From: Actinomycetes bacterium
GTDB taxonomy: Bacteria; Actinomycetota; Actinomycetes; Propionibacteriales; Propionibacteriaceae
NCBI GenBank assembly: GCA_023432725.1
Contig: JAEYUH010000202.1
Span: 1-6,485, forward strand
Length of the DNA: 6,485 bases
Direction of reading: 5' to 3'
Positions 1 through 4,698 of the stretch are shown here, piece by piece. A model generated the notes under the pieces. The model was not told the origin of the DNA, ran no database searches, and saw only the letters and a program-made list of their open reading frames with translations. A program made the position numbers and the translations under genes. Within the stretch, counting starts at the first letter, position 1. Each line of letters begins with the position of its first letter.

Positions 1-371
1 TGCTGCTCGAGCGCGCCAAGGCGCATCAGGCTCATCGGCGTTTGCATCGTGAACACCAGGTCGACATCCGAGCCCTCGTGATCCTCACCGGTCGCGACCG
101 AGCCGAACACACGCACATGGCTTCCCCCTGCCTGCGCCACAAGCCGGCGGATCTCGCCGGCGTGGGCACGCACCCGCCGGGCGCGCGGCGAGGTGCCATG
201 GAAGCGCAGCAGCCGGGATACCTCAGGCTGGCTACGCCCGATCGCCGCGGCGATCTGGGTCTGGGTCATCCCATCCGCGGCAGCCTGGCGCACCGCCCGC
301 ACCAAATCCGCGCGCGCACGGGCTATCGCGGCGTCGGAGCGACGCGCAACCTCCGACAGAGACGCAGTCAC
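1..371 (-). CDS. HTH-nucleotidyltransferase (MNT-type) protein, 3' end beyond the window
   Basis: The visible 123 codons begin with GTG at 371 and run off the left edge, so the C-terminus is missing. Residues about 33-57 form a helix-turn-helix (TQTQIAAAIGRSQPEVSRLL). Residues about 86-108 carry the minimal nucleotidyltransferase signature: Gly90-Ser91, then Asp102-Val-Asp104, the metal-binding pair of the pol-beta fold. Proteins with this order (DNA-binding head, MNT domain) are commonly antitoxin-like members of toxin-antitoxin or defence loci, where MNT domains often pair with a HEPN toxin; any partner would lie past the left edge. The start was chosen because an in-frame TGA lies 51 bases upstream of it and this GTG is the only start in between. 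It sits 6 bases after a TATAGT -10 box, so the mRNA is probably leaderless. Codon use is less GC3-biased than in neighbours (ATA, GTT, CGT, TCT), hinting at acquisition. The domain call is firm; the toxin-antitoxin role is inferred. Confidence 0.85.
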   Translation of the reverse strand, partial: MTASLSEVARRSDAAIARARADLVRAVRQAAADGMTQTQIAAAIGRSQPEVSRLLRFHGTSPRARRVRAHAGEIRRLVAQAGGSHVRVFGSVATGEDHEGSDVDLVFTMQTPMSLMRLGALEQ

Positions 372-377
372 GCTCCA

Positions 378-383
378 ACTATA
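378..383 (-). promoter_or_regulatory. Predicted -10 box of the HTH-nucleotidyltransferase gene
   Basis: On the minus strand the hexamer reads TATAGT, five of six matches to TATAAT. Six bases separate it from the GTG start, so transcription would begin at or within a base of the start codon (leaderless). No convincing -35 box is visible 16-18 bases upstream. Confidence 0.6.
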
Positions 384-395
384 GCAAGAGCTATA
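380..395. promoter_or_regulatory. Perfect inverted repeat over the -10 box, candidate operator
   Basis: TATAGC, a four-base spacer AAGA, then GCTATA make a perfect 6-bp dyad in otherwise GC-rich sequence. It overlaps the predicted -10 box of the gene to its left, whose product carries a helix-turn-helix. Autorepression through this dyad is a natural inference. The same bases also hold the stop codon (391-393) of the upstream coding remnant, so part of the symmetry could be chance. Confidence 0.45.
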
Positions 396-645
396 CAGCG
401 CGATGATGCCGCGTGCCGATCAGAATCCGGTGCTGCCGGGAGGGGTTGGTCTCGGCGGCGAGGGTTGCTTCGGCTTGGGTGAAGCTGACGACGAGTTTGG
501 CGTGCCAGGTTGCGAGGTCGATTTGAGGGTTGCCAAGGTGATGTCGCGGCCGAGCTGGTCGTATTGGTGGGTCAGCCAGTTCCGACTCGCGGTGGCGTCG
601 GACCAGGTGAGACCGGCGGGGGCGGTGACGCCGGCTCGGTTCCTC
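391..645 (-). pseudogene. Frameshifted coding remnant of unknown family
   Basis: Two minus-strand frames read as protein in succession. From about 645 down to about 545 one frame gives a coding-like stretch with high GC3, including WSDATASRNWLTHQYDQLGR. From about 545 to the stop at 391-393 the next frame gives NPQIDLATWHAKLVVSFTQA and continues to RHHRAV. Past the switch the first frame turns into Pro/Ser-rich text typical of out-of-frame GC-rich DNA. The change fits a single-base deletion near 530-548. The first frame has a TAG at 646-648 and no start codon after it, so the 5' end is missing too. I do not recognise the family. It lies just upstream of, and points the same way as, the HTH-nucleotidyltransferase gene. 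It might instead be non-coding; confidence is modest. Confidence 0.4.
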
Positions 646-651
646 TAGGCT
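646..651 (+). promoter_or_regulatory. Predicted -10 box of the DUF1871-like gene
   Basis: TAGGCT fits the actinobacterial TAnnnT pattern and lies 6 bases before the ATG at 658, which predicts a leaderless transcript. A GTGACG at 625-630 resembles a -35 box, but the spacing of 15 is short. Confidence 0.5.
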
Positions 652-657
652 CAGGGA

Positions 658-900
658 ATGGCCACCCCACGCGACGAGTTGATCAAGATCCTGGCCGAGG
701 CGGACCCTGTCCGGCTCATCGCGGAAGGCGGGCCTCCGGACACTTACGCAGCCGAGGCAGACGCGATCCTCGCCCTGAAGGGCGTCCCGACGCTGACCGA
801 GATCACCGGCGTCTTCGCCGTCAGCTTCAGCGAGCCAGGCGCGTGCACCCGCGAGACCGCTCGATGGATCGCCGAGGAGATCGCGCGTCGAGCCGGCTGA
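658..900 (+). CDS. Small DUF1871-like protein
   Basis: This 80-residue acidic, mostly helical protein has no signal peptide or membrane segment. Residues 14-38 carry the pattern I associate with DUF1871: Asp16-Pro17, Leu20, Gly24, then Pro-x-Asp28-x-Tyr30, Glu33 and Ile37-Leu38. A second helical part (about 48-79) contains VFAVSFSE and ends in charged residues. The family has no known biochemical role; members are usually about 80-90 residues, so this one is full length. The ATG was chosen because the motif begins shortly after it and a TAGGCT box sits 6 bases upstream; no well-spaced Shine-Dalgarno is present. It stands alone, divergent from the remnant on its left and convergent with the lipoprotein gene on its right. 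The CDS is well supported by codon use; the family name is less certain. Confidence 0.75.
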   Translation: MATPRDELIKILAEADPVRLIAEGGPPDTYAAEADAILALKGVPTLTEITGVFAVSFSEPGACTRETARWIAEEIARRAG

Positions 901-1050
901 GAGCGCGGGTGTCCGCCACCGCGCAGGTCGCCCGCACCGAATCACTCCCCGGTGTTGGCCAGCTTCGGCCGGACGCCGATGATGAGACGTACCTCTGCAC
1001 CTGCGATGCCGGCCGCAGGCGGCCCGCGGTGTGTCACAGACGCCATCCGG
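901..1050. other. Intergenic stretch between convergent genes
   Basis: No reading frame here looks coding. The stretch lies between the ends of the DUF1871-like and lipoprotein genes. Apart from a short GC hairpin at 1011-1024 I see nothing specific in it. Confidence 0.6.
1011..1024. terminator. Weak candidate terminator hairpin
   Basis: GGCCGCAGGCGGCC is a perfect palindrome able to form a 5-bp GC stem with a 4-base loop. It starts 27 bases past the lipoprotein stop codon, so it could end that unit or the convergent DUF1871-like transcript. There is no T-tract on either side, and short GC palindromes are common in this DNA, so the call is tentative. Confidence 0.25.
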
Positions 1051-1530
1051 TCAGGCGACTGCTTCGTCGGCGGGTGGGTCGAGTTGCCAGCCGGCTCCGG
1101 TCCAGCGCGCGGTGAGGGTGGCGGCGTGGGCGTTCAGGCCTGAGGACCAGATCTGGCCACGGGCGGTGACCAGGTCACCATGGGACGAGGCGGTGGAGAA
1201 CTCGATGAGGAAGCCGTCGGTGAAAGCCAGATCCTTGATGACGCCCTGCTCTTCAAGTTGCTCCCGGGTGGCGTCGATGATCTGGTGGTGGCCGTAGCGG
1301 GGATCGGCCTTGAGCGCCTCGACGAGGCGGGACGGTTCGGGGAGGCCCGTGCTGGCGGCGTCGATCGCGAAGGTCGTGGCGGGAATGGGTTGTTCGCCGT
1401 AGAACCACCCGACGATCAGCTGGTATGCGTCGACATGGTCGGGTTCACGGGGTGCGCCGCAGCCTGCCACGACGATCAGGCACGCGAACATGCCGAGCCA
1501 CAGCCGCCTCACGGTGGACAGCTTCCACAC
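1051..1530 (-). CDS. Predicted lipoprotein of unknown function
   Basis: The product is 159 residues from a GTG at 1530, or 153 from a second GTG at 1512. Both give a lipoprotein signal peptide: basic RRLW, a hydrophobic run LGMFACLIVVAG and a lipobox VAGC whose Cys24 would be lipidated, anchoring the protein outside the cell membrane. The mature part is about 135 residues with acidic helical text (for example EALKADPRYGHHQIIDATRE), followed by strand-like segments ending in ARWTGAGWQLDPP. I do not recognise a domain. The first GTG directly follows the TAG of the peptidase E gene with no intervening base, so the two genes very likely share an mRNA and translation is coupled by reinitiation. 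No separate promoter or good Shine-Dalgarno is visible. The CDS and lipoprotein calls are firm; the function is unknown. Confidence 0.85.
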   Translation of the reverse strand: MWKLSTVRRLWLGMFACLIVVAGCGAPREPDHVDAYQLIVGWFYGEQPIPATTFAIDAASTGLPEPSRLVEALKADPRYGHHQIIDATREQLEEQGVIKDLAFTDGFLIEFSTASSHGDLVTARGQIWSSGLNAHAATLTARWTGAGWQLDPPADEAVA

Positions 1531-2247
1531 CTACAGCAACGTCATCTCTTGTGGCTCGACCAGGACACCGGAGGCTGTGGGCAGGTCACTCGGCATGACA
1601 CGGTAGACGCGCTTGCCGCGGGCCTCGGCGAGGAAGTCGACGGGGGAGCCGTCGAGGTAGTGGACGGCCGCGCCGTCGTCGGCCGCGTAGCCGGCCGGCA
1701 GGGCTCCGGAGGCGACAGCGTCGGTGTAGACCGGCGCCCGGTCGGCCTCCCCGTCGAAGTGCGGGCAGAAGCTGCCACTGACCAGCCCTAGCCCGCCCCG
1801 CCAGGCGCGCAGGTCACCGAAGGAGTCGGTGATGCAGCCCTCGTACCAGCAACTGCCCCCGGCCGAGACCCCGGCCAGCACCACGTCGCCGGCCGCGGCT
1901 CGCGCCCGGATCGCGTCCGACACCCCGTGGGCATCCCACAGCGCTATCAGGTTGACCGTGTGGCCGCCGCCGACCAGGACGATGTCGGCCTCGGCGAGCC
2001 GGGAGACCGAATGGGCCGACCCGCCCTCCCACAGGCTCAGCACCATGGTGCGCACCCCGAGCGTGCCGTAGGAGAGCAGGAAGCGGTTGATGTACTGCGG
2101 GTCGTCGGCCGAAGCGGTCGGTGCGAAGCAGACCAGCGGCGCCCGCTTCCCGGACAGCTCGAGCAGGTACCGGTCGAGGTTCGTCGGGGCGCCGAACTGC
2201 GACATCGAGAAGCCGCCGCCACCCATTGCGACGATGTGCGTCGTCAT
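1531..2247 (-). CDS. Peptidase E homologue (S51 serine peptidase family)
   Basis: The product is 238 residues, close to the 230-240 usual for S51 enzymes, which are cytoplasmic; characterised PepE hydrolyses N-terminal aspartyl dipeptides. Visible landmarks in order are an N-terminal strand with MGGGGF (8-13), EADIVLVGGGHTVNLIALW (86-104), the nucleophile elbow GVSAGG with Ser128, and CPHFDGE with His163 in the position of the catalytic histidine. The substrate may differ from aspartyl dipeptides, because S51 also contains cyanophycinases and many uncharacterised branches. The ATG at 2247 was preferred over a longer frame opening at 2355 because the conserved fold begins at residue 3, the longer frame would run into the divergent gene, and a -10-like CAAGAT lies 6 bases upstream. 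The lipoprotein gene follows with no gap. Confidence 0.9.
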   Translation of the reverse strand: MTTHIVAMGGGGFSMSQFGAPTNLDRYLLELSGKRAPLVCFAPTASADDPQYINRFLLSYGTLGVRTMVLSLWEGGSAHSVSRLAEADIVLVGGGHTVNLIALWDAHGVSDAIRARAAAGDVVLAGVSAGGSCWYEGCITDSFGDLRAWRGGLGLVSGSFCPHFDGEADRAPVYTDAVASGALPAGYAADDGAAVHYLDGSPVDFLAEARGKRVYRVMPSDLPTASGVLVEPQEMTLL

Positions 2248-2253
2248 GGCCCC

Positions 2254-2259
2254 ATCTTG
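2254..2259 (-). promoter_or_regulatory. Possible -10 box of the peptidase E gene
   Basis: The minus strand reads CAAGAT, which keeps the two most conserved -10 positions (A2 and T6), 6 bases before the ATG. This would make the transcript leaderless. No -35 box is recognisable. Support is mainly that its placement matches other genes in the window. Confidence 0.35.
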
Positions 2260-2332
2260 GCAGAGCCGAGCCCCGCCGCGGCCGGTCGCGCAGGATCCGG
2301 CCACAGGCCTTCGTCGCAGGCTCACGCAGTGC

Positions 2333-2338
2333 CAGACT
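2333..2338 (+). promoter_or_regulatory. Possible -10 box of the Imm-5-like/Arr gene
   Basis: CAGACT keeps A2 and T6 of the -10 consensus and lies 7 bases before the ATG at 2346, again predicting a leaderless mRNA. It is divergent from the peptidase E promoter within a 98-base intergenic region. No clear -35 box is present. Confidence 0.4.
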
Positions 2339-2345
2339 CGACGGA

Positions 2346-3293
2346 ATGCAGGCACCAGGCGACTTCGAACTGACGATGGACGAGCTCAGGGCGGTGGCGG
2401 GGTTCGCCCTCCGCTGCGCCGAGCCGGCCCAGGTGGTGTTCACCAGGATGTGCCCCGACGATCCGCGGCCGGCCGCCGCCCTCGCCGCGGCGCGCGACTT
2501 CGCGGAGGGGGCGCCCCGCTCCCGGCTGCAGCGCACCGCGGCGGTGGCTGCCCACAGGGCGGGGAGGGAGGCACCATCGCAGGCCGCAGGGCACGCCGCC
2601 ACCGCGGCCGGCGACGCAGCCGCAGCGGCCTATCTGCACCCGCTCGCGAACCCGACCCAGCTGCGCCACCTCCTCGGCGCCGCCGCGCACGCCGCCAGAG
2701 CTGTGGAACTCGCCGCCGGCGATGATCCGGTGGTGGCCGAGTATGCGCTCACCGCCGCGGCGAAAGCCGCCACCCCCGGGGTGCTCGACGTGCTCGGCCG
2801 CTATCCGAGGGCGCCCCGGGGCCGTAGCCGGGTGGCCGTGCTGCTGCGGCGGCTGGACAGCCTGCTGCGCGACCCTGCGCCCACGCCGCGGGTGGTGGAC
2901 GACCCGGGGCCCTTCTTCCACGGCACGAGGGCCGACCTGCGTCCCGGTGACCTGCTCACCCCCGGCCGGCAGTCCAACTACGGCTCCCGGCGGCAGGCCA
3001 ACCATCTCTACGTCACGGCCAGCCGTGAGGGTGCCCCGCTGGCGGCCGCGCTGGCCCGCGGCGAGGGACGTGAACGGGTCTACCGCGTCGAACCGCTGGG
3101 CAGGATCGAGGACGACCCGAACCTCACCGACAAGCGCTTCCCCGGCAACCCGACCCGCTCCTACCGCACCACCGAGCCGGTCCGCGTGGTGGAAGAGGTG
3201 CTCGACTTCACCCCCGCCTCACCCGACCTGGTCGCGAAGCTGCGGGCGCGGACCGCCGAGTTGGCATGGCTCGGGATCGAGGCGATGGACTGA
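2346..3293 (+). CDS. Fusion of an Imm-5-like helical domain and an Arr-type ADP-ribosyltransferase domain
   Basis: The 315-residue product has two parts. Residues about 7-176 are Ala-rich helices with CPDDPRPAAAL (36-46), AAVAAHRAGREA, AYLHPLANPTQLRHLLG (95-111) and a basic end RVAVLLRRLDSLLR. I recognise this as the domain annotated as putative immunity protein (Imm-5-like). Residues about 189-300 match rifampin ADP-ribosyltransferase Arr: FFHGTRADLRPGDLLTPG with His192, ANHLYVT with Tyr222, and EDDPNLTDKRFPGNPTRSY with Asp256/257. These are the likely counterparts of the His-Tyr-Asp catalytic set; the whole Arr domain is present. Known Arr enzymes transfer ADP-ribose from NAD+ to a rifamycin hydroxyl, inactivating the drug, and are free-standing proteins of about 140 residues. 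The ATG at 2346 has a -10-like box 7 bases upstream; ATG 2376 is an alternative. The gene ends 6 bp from the convergent regulator gene. Whether the substrate is a rifamycin is inferred. Confidence 0.88.
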   Translation: MQAPGDFELTMDELRAVAGFALRCAEPAQVVFTRMCPDDPRPAAALAAARDFAEGAPRSRLQRTAAVAAHRAGREAPSQAAGHAATAAGDAAAAAYLHPLANPTQLRHLLGAAAHAARAVELAAGDDPVVAEYALTAAAKAATPGVLDVLGRYPRAPRGRSRVAVLLRRLDSLLRDPAPTPRVVDDPGPFFHGTRADLRPGDLLTPGRQSNYGSRRQANHLYVTASREGAPLAAALARGEGRERVYRVEPLGRIEDDPNLTDKRFPGNPTRSYRTTEPVRVVEEVLDFTPASPDLVAKLRARTAELAWLGIEAMD

Positions 3294-3299
3294 CAGCGC

Positions 3300-3986
3300 T
3301 CAGCGACCGGCGCGCGCTTCGAGTGCCGCCGCGTCGAGGATGAGGATGCTGCGAGCCCCCGCCGCCTCCAGGACGCCGTCCCGGGTGAGCGCGGCCACCG
3401 CACGGCTGAACGACTCCGGCGTCGTCCCGAGGTAGGAGGCGATCGCCTTCCTGGGCAGCGGCAGCCGCACCACAGGACGTCCAGCCGCGTCCCTTTCGGC
3501 GGGCAGGTCGAGCAGGTAGCCCGCCACCCGGGCGCCCACCTCCTGTCCCGTCACGGAGGCGAGTTGCCGGTCGGCCTCGGCGAGCCGGGCGCTGAGGGTC
3601 TGCAGCATGCGGAGCGCCACCCCCGGGTGCCGGCTGACGAGCCGGGCCAGGTCGGCGTGCGAGAAGGTGCACAACTGCGCGTCGGTGGCCGCCACCACGT
3701 CGTGGTCCGGCCGGGAACCGGACAGGAAGGCGTCCTCGCCGACGAAGTCCCCCTCGTCCAGCACCCTCACCACCTGCTCGCGGCCGTCCGGAGCGCGGTG
3801 GGTGAGCGACACCCGGCCATGATGGACGACCAGCAGCGTGCCGACCGGAGCGCCGGCTGTGTAGGCGACCTCCCCGCGGCGCAGCCGCACCGGACGGGCG
3901 AGCGCCGCCACCGCCGCCAGCTCGGGATCGTTCAGCCCCTGGAAGATCGGCACCCGGCGCACGCAGAGGTCGTCCGACTCGGTCAC
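3300..3986 (-). CDS. Crp/Fnr-family transcriptional regulator
   Basis: The 228-residue product has the standard Crp/Fnr layout. A cyclic-nucleotide-binding-type beta-roll covers about 12-115 (RRVPIFQGLNDPELAAV, HHGRVSL, VLDEGDFVGEDAFL), a dimer helix about 120-150, and a winged helix-turn-helix about 150-215. The recognition helix TPESFSRAVAAL places Glu191, Ser194 and Arg195 as E-x-x-S-R, the FNR arrangement that reads TTGAT half-sites. Only Cys8 and Cys106 are present, so it lacks the N-terminal cysteine cluster of oxygen-sensing FNR. A haem, NO or redox signal as in DNR-like proteins is possible but not shown. The GTG at 3986 was chosen over longer frames because an excellent GAGGAGG ribosome site lies 5 bases before it and the conserved domain starts right after. 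An FNR-type box lies 31 bases upstream, between it and the divergent DUF6448-type gene, its probable target. Confidence 0.9.
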   Translation of the reverse strand: MTESDDLCVRRVPIFQGLNDPELAAVAALARPVRLRRGEVAYTAGAPVGTLLVVHHGRVSLTHRAPDGREQVVRVLDEGDFVGEDAFLSGSRPDHDVVAATDAQLCTFSHADLARLVSRHPGVALRMLQTLSARLAEADRQLASVTGQEVGARVAGYLLDLPAERDAAGRPVVRLPLPRKAIASYLGTTPESFSRAVAALTRDGVLEAAGARSILILDAAALEARAGR

Positions 3987-4016
3987 GGCTGCCTCCTCTC
4001 TGCGGGCTGCGTCGGC

Positions 4017-4030
4017 TTGATCCACGTCAA
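4017..4030. promoter_or_regulatory. FNR/DNR-type operator
   Basis: TTGATCCACGTCAA matches the TTGAT-N4-ATCAA consensus at nine of ten fixed positions, and flanking C and G extend the symmetry to CTTGAT-N4-GTCAAG. Its centre (4023.5) is exactly 41.5 bases upstream of a start point at 4065, predicted from the TACCGT box. It lies about 20 bases above the regulator's ribosome site on the other strand, so the same protein could also repress its own gene. Confidence 0.8.
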
Positions 4031-4052
4031 GGACTTCCGGACGGGGCCGTCC

Positions 4053-4058
4053 TACCGT
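4053..4058 (+). promoter_or_regulatory. Predicted -10 box of the DUF6448-type gene
   Basis: TACCGT fits TAnnnT. It predicts a start near 4065 and a 26-base leader containing AAGGAG (4079-4084), a strong ribosome site 6 bases before the ATG. There is no -35 box; the FNR-type operator takes its place, as expected for a class II activated promoter. Confidence 0.6.
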
Positions 4059-4090
4059 CGCAGCGAACACACCCTACGAAGGAGTCAATC

Positions 4091-4693
4091 ATGACCGTCC
4101 TGCTGCTGGCCGCGACCGCCCTCACCCTGGCCCTCGTGGTCCTGCTGTGGCCGCGGACCGCCGACGCGCACTGCGACACCATCGACGGCCCCGCCGTCGC
4201 CGACGGCCGTACCGCGCTCGAGACCGGCAATGTCAACCACGCGCTGAGGTGGGTGGGTCCCGACGCCGAGGCCGAGGTCACCGAGGTCTTCGGGTTGGCC
4301 ACCCGCGTCCGCACCCTGGGAGGGGACGCCCTCACGGTCGCCGACCGCCTCTTCCTCGAGACGCTGGTCCGCCTGCACCGGGCGGGCGAGGGTGCACCCT
4401 TCGACGGGCTGAAGCCGTCAGGTACTCCCGTCGACCCGGTGGTGGCGGCCGCCGACGCCGCGATCGCCCTCGGCAGGATCGACCCCCTGGTCGGGCTGGT
4501 GGCCGGCGAGCGACTGCACGAGTTGGAGCACCGGCTGCAGCACGCCCTGGCCCTGAAGGACGTGCCGGTCGACGACGTCGAGGCGGGGCGGCGCTCCCTG
4601 GCCGCCTACGTGGCGTTCGTGCTGTACGCCGAGGGTGAGGACGACCACCACGGCGACCACGCCCTCGCGTCCGCCGGCCACCACCACCACTGA
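4091..4693 (+). CDS. Exported DUF6448-type protein with a His-Cys-Asp mature N-terminus and His-rich tail
   Basis: The 200-residue product starts with a hydrophobic segment (3-20), then RTADA and AHCDTIDGPAV. An Ala24-x-Ala26 cleavage site would release a mature protein starting His27-Cys28-Asp29. The hydrophobic segment lacks the usual preceding Lys/Arg, which is odd. The motifs AHCDTIDGP, RTALETGNVNHALRWV (40-55) and FLETLVRLHRAGEGAPFDGLKP match what I know as DUF6448, an uncharacterised exported family. Cys28 is the only cysteine. A His cluster follows (RLHELEHRLQH, 141-151), and the tail has DDHHGDH and four final His, suggesting metal binding. The HCDxxxG start recalls the nickel hook of Ni-superoxide dismutase, with Asp in place of the second Cys. 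The start is fixed by AAGGAG 6 bases upstream. A signal peptidase gene follows 5 bp on. The family call is fairly sure; metal binding is inferred. Confidence 0.88.
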   Translation: MTVLLLAATALTLALVVLLWPRTADAHCDTIDGPAVADGRTALETGNVNHALRWVGPDAEAEVTEVFGLATRVRTLGGDALTVADRLFLETLVRLHRAGEGAPFDGLKPSGTPVDPVVAAADAAIALGRIDPLVGLVAGERLHELEHRLQHALALKDVPVDDVEAGRRSLAAYVAFVLYAEGEDDHHGDHALASAGHHHH

Positions 4694-4698
4694 CCGCC

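Noticed and set aside
1514..1528. Small inverted repeat GTGGA-N5-TCCAC at the start of the lipoprotein gene
   Set aside because: A 5-bp stem inside coding sequence is expected by chance in this GC-rich DNA, and nothing links it to regulation.
1180..1791. A long plus-strand open frame over the lipoprotein and peptidase E genes
   Set aside because: The opposite strand holds a lipobox and an S51 serine motif in correct order; the plus frame shows no domain.
2121..2345. N-terminal extension of the Imm-5-like/Arr frame
   Set aside because: The extension is Arg/Ser-rich, overlaps the peptidase E gene antisense, and precedes a start with a -10-like box and the family's first helix.
4025..4030. TTGACG on the minus strand as a -35 box for the regulator gene
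   Set aside because: It is one half of the FNR-type box, and no -10-like hexamer lies 16-18 bases downstream.
3987..4070. N-terminal extension of the Crp/Fnr regulator from an ATG at 4070
   Set aside because: It would run through the FNR-type box and the divergent -10 box, while the GTG at 3986 has a near-perfect ribosome site.
4627..4692. CAC-rich run as a possible CRISPR or simple repeat
   Set aside because: It is the coding sequence of the natural His-rich tail, with no regular repeat and spacer pattern.
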